Shown: positions 10,936 to 22,371 of the stretch, piece by piece
Position numbering within the stretch: the first letter of the stretch is position 1
Layout: every line of letters begins with the position of its first letter
Assembly: GCA_948567375.1 (NCBI GenBank)
Contig: OX419760.1
Location: 4,898,001-4,962,000, forward strand
From: Lunularia cruciata
Lineage: Eukaryota; Streptophyta; Marchantiopsida; Lunulariales; Lunulariaceae
Length of the DNA: 64,000 nucleotides
Direction: 5' to 3'
Position numbers and translations under genes: made by a program
The notes under the pieces: generated by a model
What the model was told of the DNA's origin: nothing
What the model saw: only the letters and a program-made list of their open reading frames with translations
Database searches by the model: none

Positions 10936-11393
10936 CTCTAAAATGATACAATAATCAATTTGTTTACACAACTTGAATCACACTCAATTAGATTAGTCCT
11001 TGATTTGTCAATAATCTGCCAAAAACTAGATGCTGGTTATAGTCCAGCCACACCCACTCTAGCTAAGAGAATCTAGGTAATGCACACCAACCTCTATCCA
11101 CCATTAGCCAGGAACTCAAAGGCTCAACATTAGAGAAGTGAGCTCTTTGGAGCTGCACTTTGAAGGTATACCTTCTTGGTCTCCAACCCTAACGGTCCCA
11201 TTGATAGCACACCTCATGGTGCAAATGGTGCAAGTGAGGGTGGGCCCTACTATGTAATCAGTACTCCAAACACAAAATCTGACCGTCAACAAGTAATTTA
11301 TGAGTAACTACTAAAATATTCATGACTACCAACACTACTACTCAAAAATCCAAGCAATCTAGGTGCAATGCTCCAAATGGTGTGACACTTATT

Positions 11394-11480
11394 GTGTGTA
11401 TATACATCACTGCACAACATACATCATTGTCAAGATTACACACTATAGAAGCACAACTCATACATAAGTCATACATGGAC
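11394..11480. repeat. Direct repeat inside the K LTR (right copy)
   Basis: Partner of 10849-10935. It lies within the first 100 bases of the LTR that starts at 11494 on the minus strand. Confidence 0.7.
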
Positions 11481-11507
11481 TCCAAAGCACCACAATCACC
11501 CCCCTAG

Positions 11508-12249
11508 CTAGCAATTTGGTCCCTCTAACTCCATCTACTCCAAGTATATAGTATACCCTATGGTGGGCAAAAGATCAAGAGGCCAAGTGCTATCAAGCCC
11601 TATTGTTGGTTGCATGTTTGCAATCTACACCATATAAAGGATGAACTAGCTATTGGTCAAGTACATCTAGGACATAACCATTGTCCTCGAGGAACCATTG
11701 GGAGGGGAGGAGTTATACATGCCATATGCCATCCTCCCAAACAGCTATCACACACTAACATAGTAGCAGCTCCACCAAAGAGCCGCATAACATACACCAT
11801 AAGCCTACACGTACAAGTGCTAAGCTTGGGTCCATAGTACCATCAATGTTTGGGAGGTGGCATGGTGCACAATTGCGTACATGATCCTTCCAAAAAACAC
11901 CATCACATCCATCCAACATAGGGACTCCAGATAGTAGAACCTCATGCACTCTCAAGATAGTATTGCTTGTAGAAACATCAAGTGTAATTGGTGTTATCTA
12001 TTGTAGATATACATAGTCACCTAGATGAATCCAACCAATCATGAAATCAAGGGTCTATAACGTCATTTTTGAATGGTAGCATAGCGTAAGGTATCCCTAT
12101 GATGAGCAATTGCCAAGTTCTCAAAGGCCATCAGCATCACTCTTCAAAATATCTCTATCTGTTAAGAACATGTGCTCCTCCATACATTTGGATTATCCAA
12201 GTCCAAAACTATAGTAGCATATTGACAAATTGCTATAGGTAAATCTAGA
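11508..12249 (-). other. K element, segment between integrase and polypurine tract
   Basis: No long open frame on either strand and no motif recognised. By position it held the integrase C-terminus and 3' untranslated part of the decayed element. Confidence 0.4.
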
Positions 12250-13854
12250 TCTCATCTTTAGAGTAGAAAGTAAGGAGGGAAGGATGCTAAGGAGGCTTGC
12301 CAACTGAATCAAGAGCCCATGGCCAACCAAAGTAATTGGAGATCCCAATCTCCCAAGTGGCCTCTTTGCAAACCATACTTCCATAATCCTCTCTTCACTA
12401 TTTGAACCACTCTCTTTGCTAAGGTATATACCTCAGGGTGATCTCAAGAGGTAGTACAATGATCAATCAAAGCTTTGTCACACACGACCTGAAACTCCTC
12501 CAAGAGCTCTATACCCTGATCAGTCAAAACCTCAATGGGTGCACCAAAATGACTAAGAACCCAATCTAGGAATGAGTAAGCCATCCTTTCCCTAGATTTG
12601 TTAGGAAGTGCCACTAGCCAAACTCTAATGGTAACCCAACCCCATTATAGGTAATAGGTGTAATTGTGGTCTAAGAGCATTGAATGATGCTCTAACTTGG
12701 TCACAAACCATACATCTGGCAATAAATTATTATACATTGGTTTACATACCACACCACCAATAATGACTATGGAGTAAGCTATATGTACACTTTACTCCAA
12801 AATGTCCTAGCTCCTCATGAGCATGAAGGACGAATTGTGGTCTTTGAGATGGAACTACTCTCACTCGACTATCCTCCCATACACAAAGAAGGTGTTTGCC
12901 TTCTAATCGGAACCATTTGGCTCTCTAAAGAATATGGTCTCTCTCCTTGGCCCCAAATGTGCCACCACAACACCAATGCAAAGATAGTCCATCATTAAGA
13001 TATCATCATGAATGTCTTGTTGAACTACTATCTCCACTCTTAGTACACCACTATCTCAACTCTTTGAATCTATGACCTCAATAACTCATCTTGTATGCAT
13101 TGAGAGAAATACCACCAGAGCCTTAGAAAATATACAAAGAAAGGTAGATGCATGCCAACCTGGCACCATCTCATCACCTATCTCACCATGCCAATGTGCT
13201 TTGGTTTGATCCTATTGGCTGGGACATAGGTTTCTACTCAACCTGTCTGCATCACAATTCACCACGCCATGTCTATGAATAATCATGAACCATATACCTA
13301 TAAAATTGGAGCACATCTTGCAAGCTTCCTTGAAAGCTTGTTAGAATCCATCAACCATTTCAATGGCTAATGATCAATGATGAGAGTAAAGAGATTACCA
13401 AATAAGTAACATCAAAAATGTGCTACTACCCAAATTGCTACCAAGTAGTCTCTCTCATATGAACTATACTTCACCTCCTCTGAATTGTTGGAGAAACTAG
13501 CATAGGCCACCACAAACTCCTTCATCTCATCATCTCCTTCATGTTGGGTGAGCATTGCTCCAAGTCCCAACATACTCCAATACGTGCAAACTTGAAATGG
13601 TCATCCTCTGTTTGGTCTCCTATGTAAGCTTGGTCAACTTTGTCAGGCCTTGTCAAGGTACTAAATCCTCTAACACAATGGCAATAAAAGTATGCCAACC
13701 CAAGAAATACTTGCTCTCTGCTCACATTAGTAGGCCAAGGAATATGTGCAATAACCTCCACCTCGGTCTGCTAAACACCAAGTCCTCAAGGGTAGATAGT
13801 GTGACCCAAATACTCAACCTGCTCATGGAAGAATCTACACTTCCTAGGATGTTC

Positions 13855-14195
13855 TGTAACACCCATTTGTGCATGTGTGTGGTATTTTGATATTTAGCTT
13901 GGTATTATAAGTACTTAAGAGATATTATTTATATAGAGATAAAGGATGGTTCTATATGAGTCATGGTTAGCTAAAGTTAGTCATAGCTAAGATAGAGGGG
14001 ACCTTACTTTAGAGGAAATAGAAAAGATGAGCACCACTATTTTGGATTATAGTGTGTTGACTTGGTATTATTCCTAAGTGTTTGGCTTTGAGAAAAGAGT
14101 TGAGAACTCTTGGGCCCACAAGCCTTTTTGTTTTCGATTCTTCTTTAGTCCAAGGATAGCCCATGTGAAGGAATCCTTGACTTAGTGGTTGGGTC
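13855..14195 (+). repeat. A-family LTR fragment (first half)
   Basis: Matches bases 1 to about 340 of the A-family LTR. It begins exactly at the LTR terminus TG, fused to decayed reverse-transcriptase sequence on its left, and ends inside the LTR at 'gttgggtc'. Confidence 0.85.
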
Positions 14196-14197
14196 TA

Positions 14198-14785
14198 TGA
14201 GCCGGCTTGTCTCTCACTCAGGATGAACCTCTGATGGCTATTATGGTAGCGCACCATGGACTAAGAAGGCAAGGAACCCCAACTCCATCATACTCCTCCA
14301 AGGCTAACACTCCAAGACTCAAGACATTGCTCACTAGAGAACTCAATGAGAGAGAGATAGTTGCAAATCAAAGGATGATGAGTACCTCCTCACCCCTTGT
14401 TTATATACTTGTGAAATAGTTATGTACCAAAGTTACTAATTACTGTAGTAACTCAAGTTACTAGACTAAAAGTCAAGTAAAGTCAAAAAGTAGAAAGTCC
14501 ATTCACATGGGCATATTCCTCTAAGCATGTGGTCTTATCTTGACCCAACCACTAAGTCAATGATTCCTTCACATGGGCTATCCTTGGACTAAAGAAGAAT
14601 CCAAAACAAAAAGGCTTGCGGGCCCAAGAGTTCTCAACTCTTTCCTCAAAGCCAAACACCTAGGAATAATACCAAGTCAACACACTAAAATCCAAAATAG
14701 TGGTGCTAATCTTTTCTACTTCCTCTAAAGTAAGGTCCACTCTATCTTAGCTATGACTAACTTTAGCTAACCATGACAAATATCA
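14198..14785 (-). repeat. A-family LTR fragment (opposite orientation)
   Basis: Matches the A-family LTR from its last base back to about base 106, reading on the minus strand. With 13855-14195 it forms an inverted repeat: LTR bases of about 106-340 are present on both arms. At 14785 it runs into the B element at 'ccatgac/aaatatc', where both families share a few bases. Confidence 0.85.
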
Positions 14786-17700
14786 CTTTTGCGGTAATCG
14801 GGTAAGTAAAGTTTGTTCCCGCAGAGATACGAGTCAGAATTGGTCAAATACGAAGCAAAGTAACAATTTCAGTTCTTCTTGGTTGCATCTTTAATCTCTC
14901 AGGTAGAAACCACACCCAGAAGAGAGTAACAAGCATTGACTCGTAGTCTTGTCACAAATTCACACTCCTTAATCACAACTCCATCAAATCTTTCTAAACA
15001 ATCTTGATTGTGATGATTCAGGCTCTCCCAAAAATGGCACTTCACTGCAAAACAACTTTGCCTCAGAATTGTGTTCCACCCCTCCACTGAAGGCACAACT
15101 TCCTCGATCCAAATTGCTTCACATCAACTTTGCACTGCACTCACAAATGCAAAATACTACCAACACTACAATTCCTCTCAGATCTATCAAGGCATTGCTT
15201 CGATTGCACTTCACTCAAGATCAAACACATAGAATGAAGATCAAGGCTATGGAATCCAACATCCAACAAGCACACTGACTTGCACTTATCAGATCTAGTA
15301 ATTCTCTTTCTTGATCTGAAATTGCACTAGTGGGTAATCTATCTAACTCTTCATCTCTCGACCCACTCTTCTCAAATGTGTCCATTGGTAACTCCGAAGA
15401 CATTTGTACTCCTATGTTATCTACTTTGGGTTTTGCTCTAACATCTTTCCAAAGCTTTTCTATCTCTATTTTCACTAAGTCTAATCTAATTGAAATGTTA
15501 TCCTCTACCTCTAAAATCTTTCTGTCTACACGAGTTCTAAGACTAATTAACAAGGCATTCATATCTATATCCTTCACTTGTCTTTGCCTCGTCTCTTGCA
15601 CCAACAACTTCAACTCGTGCAGCCTCGTCTCTTCAATCCAAATGCTGGCCTCTGTACTTAACATTGCATTCATCCGGAGGACTATCTCCTTCAATGGCTC
15701 CAATCTCATCTTTCTCTCACGTTCCCAATCTGCAAGCCAATCCTCTCGATACATTGCCAACTCCGCCTCAAACTCGGCTTTCACCGACTCCTTCTCCTTC
15801 TCCTTCTGGACAACTCTCTCCTCCTGATTACAAAGTAACTCTTGTAATCTGTCTTCTTCTCTATTTTGTGCCGCCAACTCTCGTTGCCAAAGTTGCTTCT
15901 TCTCCTTGACACTCTCCATCACCCTATTGAGCTACTGATCCTTTGCAGCTACTCTCGCCATAGCATGGATTACCTCTACTCTTGAATCAGCAAACTACTA
16001 CTTCAAGATCTCATACTCAGCTACTTGTCTCTCCCTTGCTATGTCACTCTTCTTCACAAGATCCTCTCAATAATTTACTTCTCTCTTCAGGTCTTCAATT
16101 ACCTGACTTCTCACTACTGCCTCCGCTTGCAGCACTTCTCTTTCCTCCTCACCTTGGGTTATACTCTTCTTCAACTCCGAGTTCTCTTCTTCTAATCTCG
16201 ATAATACCTACAAAACAATCTTCACCTCCGGATATGTCGACTGCAGTTCCTTCTTCTTGTGCTCCAACTTCACCAGCAATGGGCACACAATCTGCCGCAG
16301 GTACTCCACTCCATCACTGGCAACTACTTCAACCTGCGGAGTGACCTCCTTCTTTATCTCCTCTTCTTCCGATACTCACCTTTGTCTCTGCAATCCTCGT
16401 ATCAAAGTAGACGCCTCACTTCCCGAGCTTTCACTCACGTCTTCTTTTGCCTTACTCCGCCCCGCTCCACATTTCACCTTACGTCTCGAGAAAACTCCTC
16501 TCTATACTGCGATCTTCTTCTCTTCAGGCACAGTTACTTCATCTTCCAATTGTGTATTGTCTTCGGCTTCAATTTCTGCCTGCACTTCTTCTTCTTCGTA
16601 TTCTTCTTCTGCAGCCGCCGATGTCATTTCTCCTCCTTCACTGTCGCAACTCGTATCTCCACTCTGCAGCGTTAGCTCAGGCTCCTCCTTGTGTTCTTGA
16701 GTCTTCAGTCTTGAGCTCGGCATCACCTTCCGAGTCTCCATCCTCCGACTCGATCACCACCATACCTCGCCTTGGGTTGCCTCTCCGTGTCTTCCAATGT
16801 TTCTTTGTGTCTTCCGCTTCACCTTGCCGACTTCTCTTCTTTGTATTCGGGGTACTCACTATGACCTCCACGTTCTTCCCTGTCTTCGTGTACTAGTCGT
16901 CGGTGCTCCTGATTTGCAAGATGTATTGCTGCTCCTCGACGTCGACCTCCTTTCGCAAATCAGGATGGAAGCACGACACCATCCGAGTTCACTCCGCCAA
17001 GTTCAGCAAATTCAGCCCGAGATAGAAATGCGCTGCAAATGGCATGATGTAGTGTGGAGGCAATTTATCCCGCAAATTCCACACCACCTACCTCGTTCTC
17101 CCGTGGAAACACCTCGCCCAATTGATCGGTTCTCTTGCGAATAGCTTGTGAAAGAACACCGCTTGGTGTTTCATCACATAAGTGGTTCTCTCCAGCTTCA
17201 GGATGGCCATCAGTGCACTCACAATTCCTCTCTTCACAGGGTCTTTGTAGCTCTCAACTTTGTACCCATTCTTCATCCGCTTTGATGAGAATGCATCTCT
17301 CACTTCCTGGGTTTCTTGAGCTATCTCTCCCTTCCCCAAGAATGTGCCCCCTACTCCGAGCCTGCTTCCTTCCCGAGTACAAGTCTCCAATCCGACTCTG
17401 TCTAGCAAGCCGGATTTCCTCTCTTCCCTTCTTCCTCGGGTCCATCGAGACACTTGCTCTCGATGATTTCTATCATGAAACCTAGAAAGCTCACATTCCA
17501 ATTCCATGCCAGAAAAGTGATTTAAAGTCGGCTCAAGACTTTGATCCTAGCGATTACATCTAACCTCCAAATTGCATGATTTCTCACTACAAATTTAGAG
17601 TTCTTCTTTCCTCCTCCCATCTCTTCTGCCTTCTCACTATCTCTCGATTTCACTCTTGCAACTTCTCCCTTATGCACTAACGCGATTCCAACTCTATTTC

Positions 17701-18164
17701 CCTTCCCACGATCACCTGCAAGATGACTTCTCAACGGCGAAGGAAAATTAATCAACATGTCATCGTTGCGAGTTTGATTTTAATAGAGTTGCGCTTCTCC
17801 GTCTTTCTTCACTTTGAGTTTCTACCGAGAAATCACACCTCCTGCATGCACTGTCAATCAACCTTCACGCGTATGGGCCACCGGTTTTTGAATGGTCCCT
17901 TCTTGAATTTCTCGCCCCGACGAAAGGTTGTTAGACTGTCTTTGCCTTGGGTTGAGCTCCCCCCAATACAAAGACAATTTACTTCAGGTTGTATGCTGAT
18001 AGGGCATTTCCGAGTATTTCGCCTTATGACCCGAAGTCACATTACTTCGGGTTTCATCCCAAAGACTTTTTCCTTCGCCTTCTTCGGCCATATAGGCGCA
18101 ATCCGACTTCTCTATACACTTCTTCTTCTTTATTTTGAAAAAGAAACAAAAATGTGGGCACCAC
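14786..18164 (-). repeat. 3' LTR of the B element
   Basis: 3379 bp ending (plus-strand view) in ATGTGGGCACCACA at 18164. It is homologous to 24335-28130 and to the solo LTRs at 30418, 37609, 45565 and 58578, but is about 400 bp shorter. The first 14 or so bases (TGTGACAACCCGGC in the other copies) are missing. Confidence 0.88.
15290..17760 (-). pseudogene. LTR-borne coding region, 3' LTR copy of B
   Basis: Sense-strand coding remnant inside the LTR, same gene as at 25117-27774 and 46360-48975. It keeps the N-terminal part (RNHAIWRLDVIARIKVLSRL), the segment QAVFFHKLF.REPINWARCF, the acidic E/D/S-rich stretch and the coiled coil rich in Lys/Glu/Gln. It is broken in several places. No known domain is named with confidence. 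Confidence 0.6.
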
Positions 18165-18180
18165 ATACCCCCTCCCTCAA
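18165..18180 (-). other. Polypurine tract of the B element
   Basis: On the minus strand GAGGGAGGGGGTA directly precedes the 3' LTR terminus TGTGGTGCCC. Together with the primer site at the far end of the interior it shows that the 3.4-3.8 kb repeats are LTRs. Confidence 0.8.
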
Positions 18181-18269
18181 ATGTGGGCATCCCCGTGAAC
18201 ATAGACCTCGGGTGTCTTAGAAACTTCTGAGTCTATGGTCCAATATCTCCGAACTCTCCACCCGTTTAC

Positions 18270-19207
18270 TCAAGTGGCAAAAGGATTACCTTCCAAATCT
18301 ACAAGCTCCATGGACCCATTTTTGTAAAGATGAAGAACTCTATAGGGACCCATCCATCTCAAATGCAACTTGCCTGGAAAAAATATTTGGCGATTGTCAT
18401 ATAACAAAACCAAATCCCCCTCATGTACAGTTACAGGCTTGATTCTCTTATCGTGCCTGACTTTCCTCTGTGCTTGTACTTCTTTTGTGGTTTGCATTGC
18501 ATCGTCTCTTTTCTCTTCTAACCACATTAGTTGATGAATCCAAAGATCCTGACTTTCCTCTTCCGACATTTGTTCTTCGCAAAGAACCGATATGTCGGCA
18601 CTTCAAATTCAATTGGCAGTATGGGATGCAAGTCATATGTCAAGAAGTATGGAGTTTTTTTGGTTGTAATCTTTTCTGTCGTTCGATATTCTCAAAACGC
18701 GGCTAGTAATTTTGTATCCCAATCATAGGCATAATTGACAGTCACCTTATTCAAAATTTTGCAAAGTAACCCATTCGCTTTTTCCATTAAGCCATTTGCT
18801 TTTGGGTTATAAGGAGTTGTCTTCCAATGTTTAATCTGAAAGTACTTGGTTAACGACTCCATTACAAAGTTCAAAAAATGTGTTCCTCGGTCACTGACCA
18901 ATTCTAGAGGACATCCATATCGGGAGATGATGTTTTGAAAGAAGAATTCCGCCACAGTTTCAGCATCATCTCTGTGAGTTGCTTCAGCTTCGACCATCTT
19001 GGTAGCATAGTTAGTGCAAACCAAAATGTATTGCTTTCTTGTGACTCGGGTCACTGGTTGAATGGGACCCACAAAATCAATCCCCCATTTCTCAAATGGG
19101 GCCAAAGGCAAAATTGGTCTCAAAGGCCATTGCAAAGTAGCCATCGGCTTCCCCGTTCTTTGACAAGCATCATAGCTTCGGATATGAGCATGCACGTCTT
19201 TGTACAT
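18270..19207 (-). pseudogene. Integrase region of the B element
   Basis: DDE-type gypsy integrase: CQRTGK at the end of the zinc finger, EKWGIDFVGPIQ and LVCTNYATKMVEAEA around the first Asp, SDRGTHFLN at the second, NPKANGLMEKANGLL at the Glu, then DLVLLYD and GPYRVLHL of the C-terminal fold. No chromodomain follows. Fossil, with breaks. Confidence 0.8.
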
Positions 19208-19299
19208 TGTAAGCCACCAATACCCTGCTGAAAGAATTTTCTTTACAGTATTCTTCAGAGCATAGTGTCCTCCCTATGCTTTGGAGTGTAAAGATTCAA

Positions 19300-20772
19300 T
19301 CACTCCTCCTACTTCATATGACTCCAAGCATCGCTGAAGTACTTCGTCTTTGCCCATCTTAATAAAATGTTGTGTTTAAGCTGGTATGGCCCCATTTTCC
19401 TGAGAAAGATTGCCCACTGTTCCGGGTCCATCCCCTCAGGACAATGGAGAGTATTCAGATAATGATATTCAGCTGCATACCTCGTACTTCGCATTGTTGA
19501 TAAGTGATACAACTCTTCGTCAGGGAACCGATTGTCAATTTCCCACTCCTGGTCTTGAGTTTCTAACCTGGATAGGAAGTCCGCATTCGAATGCGAAGCT
19601 CCCTTCCTTACTTGTACAGTATACGTGAATTCTTGTAACAACAAGATCCATCTTGCAATTCACCCGGATAAATCTGCCTTCTTGACCAAATGTTGCAGTG
19701 CGTAATGGTCAACATAGAAGACAAACTCGTACCCCAATAGATAATGGTGAAATTTCTTGCAGGCATACACCATTCCGAGTGCTTCTCTTTCAATCGTCGA
19801 ATAGTTCTTTTCAGAAATTGAAAGTTGTCGGCTGGCATAATACACCGGGTAGTCCTTCTTCTTTTTGTCCTTCTGACTTACGACGACTCCGATGGCCATG
19901 GACGAAGTGTCCACATATACACAAAAAGGGACGTCCCAATTCGGGGCCCTCATAATTGGTGCTTCAACCAGCTTCTTCTTCAACACCTGGAAAGCTTCTT
20001 CTTGATTTGCTTCCCACAGATAGTCTTTGGATTTCTTCAAAAGCTTTGTAAGTGGTGCGGCAAGCACTGCATAGTTTGACACGAAGTGTCTGTAATATCC
20101 GACATGTCCCAAGAAGGCTCTCAGCTCCCGGATGTTCTTTGGGGATTCCAAAGCTACAATTATCTTGACCTTCTCAACATCGACTTCAATACCTTGGCTT
20201 GACACTCGATGCCCCAGAAGAATTCCCTCCTTCATTGCAAAGAAGCATTTCTCCGGGTGTAATGACAAGCCGGCAAAACAACACCTTTCAAACATTTGGC
20301 AAAGGTAATCTAAATGTACATCTCTTCGCCCAAACACACAAAAGTCATCAATGAAAACTTCCACAAATTTTCACAGGAAATCCTTGAAGATTGAATTCAT
20401 CATCCGCTGGAAAGTAGCGGGAGCATTACACAACCCAAAGGGCATTTGATTGTAAGCGAAAGTGCCCCAATCGGTCGTGAATGTAGTTTTATCCTTGTCC
20501 TCTCCTTGAATGGATACTTGATTGTACCCTGAAAATCCATCGAGAAAACTATAACAAGGATGCCAAGCTACCTGATCTAAAATTGTATTGGTAAAAGGCA
20601 AGGGATGATGATCTTTCCTTGTGACTGTGTTCAACTTCCGGAAGTCTTGGCACACTCGGATCTTCCCTGTTTTCTTCTTTGGGACAATGACAATGGGGGA
20701 AACCCATTCACTGCTTAAGACAAGGAAGATGATTCCAGCCCCTAGGTACTTATCGATTTCATCTTTCACCAA
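19300..20772 (-). pseudogene. Reverse transcriptase and RNase H region of the B element
   Basis: Reverse transcriptase motifs VCQDFRKLN, PFGLCNAPATFQRMMN and FIDDFCVFG (the catalytic YxDD as FIDD), the tether with LGHVGYYRHF, then RNase H with VYVDTSSMAIGVV and TIEREALGMVYA. Close in layout to the A-family pol. Fossil, with breaks. Confidence 0.85.
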
Positions 20773-20976
20773 CAGCGAGTACTTCGGGTTCAGGCGGTAT
20801 TGCCGCTGCCGAATCGGAATTGCACCTTCAACCAGATCAATCCGGTGTTCTCCGAATTCTCATGGAATACCTGGCATTTTATCAATAGACCAGGCAAATA
20901 CATCTTGGAATTCTATAAACATAGCAGTGTATCCTGCCAACTCCTCCGAAGTAACTGTCTTTGAGATTTTTAAAAT

Positions 20977-22275
20977 TTATCCTTCAGTTAATAAAACATC
21001 TTGACAGTCATCGGGGTTGATGACACCTTCAACGTGGCTTACTCGGCTTAATTCAAGGCAAGCTGCCATCAAACCCCCTTTCTCCGAGTCAGGTTCACCC
21101 GAGGCGAGGTCATATGGATCTTCGTCTTCAACATCCACCTCGTAGCATTCCAAGTAATTAACTTGGACTTCGTCTTCGGATTCGTGTGAGGACGAAGACG
21201 ATGAATCTTCGGATTCGTCCTCCTCTTCCAAAGAACTTGTTTCCCTGAGATGAGGAACTTTTGTCCAACTCACAGTTACCAGCTTCTGATCTTCGGACGA
21301 GATGTCCTTGAATCTTAACTTCTGCTGATGCCAATCCACCACAACTTGGGCGCTATACAACCAGGGTCTGCCGATCAACAGAGGGTAACCAGTCTTTGTC
21401 ATTGGTCGCAACACGATGTAGTTCAACTTGAAGGGTACCCCTCCAATGATTGTGGTGATGTTTGACAGCATGCCCAAAGGCCGTCTCCTGGTTTGGTCTG
21501 CAAACTTCAACACTCGGGGTGTTGGTTCAAACGTGTGATACCCGAGTTGATTTGCAGTATCTTTGGTCATGAAGTTCACACCGGACCCAGAATCAATGGG
21601 TATCGATGTGATCATAGACCCTACAATCTCCGCGTCTACCTCGGGAGATCCCAAATCTTCTTGCTCAATACGATAGATAGCCGGCAGGTCACTCTTTGAC
21701 ATTGACCTCACCTTCTTGAGTGCCAAATTCAGCTGCCTCTTGTACAGCTTGTTAACTTCCCACAATTGCTTGAATGTAATGTTGGCATTTGTGGCTGCCA
21801 GATCTACTACAATATTGTATTGGGGAACTCCTCCCAATTTGACCGTCTTCGCCTTTGGCTTTGGTTCCAAAGTTTCTCCATGTTCCCTCTTGACTTTGGG
21901 ACGCTTCAAAATGGTGACGGGTTTGCTAATGGACTTAACCCGAGGTTCCTCGGGTTGGCCCACCTCGGCTTGGATCAGACCCTTTACTGCGTATCGGATG
22001 TCCACCGGAAAAACAGGAGACTTCGTCTTCGTCTCCTCTTCCAAACTCAGTTCCCGAGTCTTGAGTAGTGCCTCCTTTAGTTCTTTCTGCAAGGCTTTAG
22101 CTTTAGCTTTTGCGAGGATCTTTTCCTCCTTGGCAGAAAGAATTGCCTTTGGGCGCAGTCTCTTTGCCTTTCTGGAAGACAACGAGATTGTACTCAATTC
22201 TTCGAGATCACGCTTTTTCTTGCTGGAGCATGTCTCAACTTTCAAAATTTCAAGCTCCGGCCATTCTCCTTCCAA
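20977..22275 (-). CDS. Protease region of the B element
   Basis: 432 codons. A Lys/Glu-rich N-terminal half (coiled-coil-like, with AKAKAKALQKELKEALLK) is followed by a retroviral-type aspartic protease near residues 215-330 with IPIDSGSGVNFM and the partner motif YPLLIGRPWL, then an acidic Ser/Glu-rich linker leading to reverse transcriptase. It would cut the Gag-Pol polyprotein. The shape (protease followed by an acidic linker) matches the A family. Confidence 0.75.
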   Translation of the reverse strand: MEGEWPELEILKVETCSSKKKRDLEELSTISLSSRKAKRLRPKAILSAKEEKILAKAKAKALQKELKEALLKTRELSLEEETKTKSPVFPVDIRYAVKGLIQAEVGQPEEPRVKSISKPVTILKRPKVKREHGETLEPKPKAKTVKLGGVPQYNIVVDLAATNANITFKQLWEVNKLYKRQLNLALKKVRSMSKSDLPAIYRIEQEDLGSPEVDAEIVGSMITSIPIDSGSGVNFMTKDTANQLGYHTFEPTPRVLKFADQTRRRPLGMLSNITTIIGGVPFKLNYIVLRPMTKTGYPLLIGRPWLYSAQVVVDWHQQKLRFKDISSEDQKLVTVSWTKVPHLRETSSLEEEDESEDSSSSSSHESEDEVQVNYLECYEVDVEDEDPYDLASGEPDSEKGGLMAACLELSRVSHVEGVINPDDCQDVLLTEG

Positions 22276-22371
22276 GGCGGGACTCCCTTCTTGAGGTCTT
22301 TCTTCCTCAAGAGTGATACAATTTACATTAGTATCCCCCTTTGGCTGAAGTGTTGCACGCTCAGCGGGGGT

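Larger units (their letters stand above)
10843..13854 (-). mobile_element. Decayed Ty3/gypsy element of a third lineage (K)
   Basis: On the minus strand, reading right to left: end of reverse transcriptase (13520-13854; PTNVS..FLGLAYFY), RNase H (about 13240-13510), integrase (about 12250-12760) with FGAPIEVLTDQGIE and DHP motifs and a WDLQLLWLAMG tail, a polypurine tract (CTAGGGGGGTGAT, 11495-11507), then an LTR starting TGTGGTGC at 11494. The integrase belongs to a gypsy type distinct from the A, B and chromovirus elements here. The LTR is cut at 10843 and the 5' half of the element is missing. Very many breaks; old. Confidence 0.7.

Noticed and set aside
15330-15827. Long plus-strand frames inside the B-family LTRs (also near 25265, 46508, 47417)
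   Set aside because: They are the opposite strand of the coiled-coil coding region; their Ser/Phe/Leu-rich composition is the usual mirror of Lys/Glu-rich codons.
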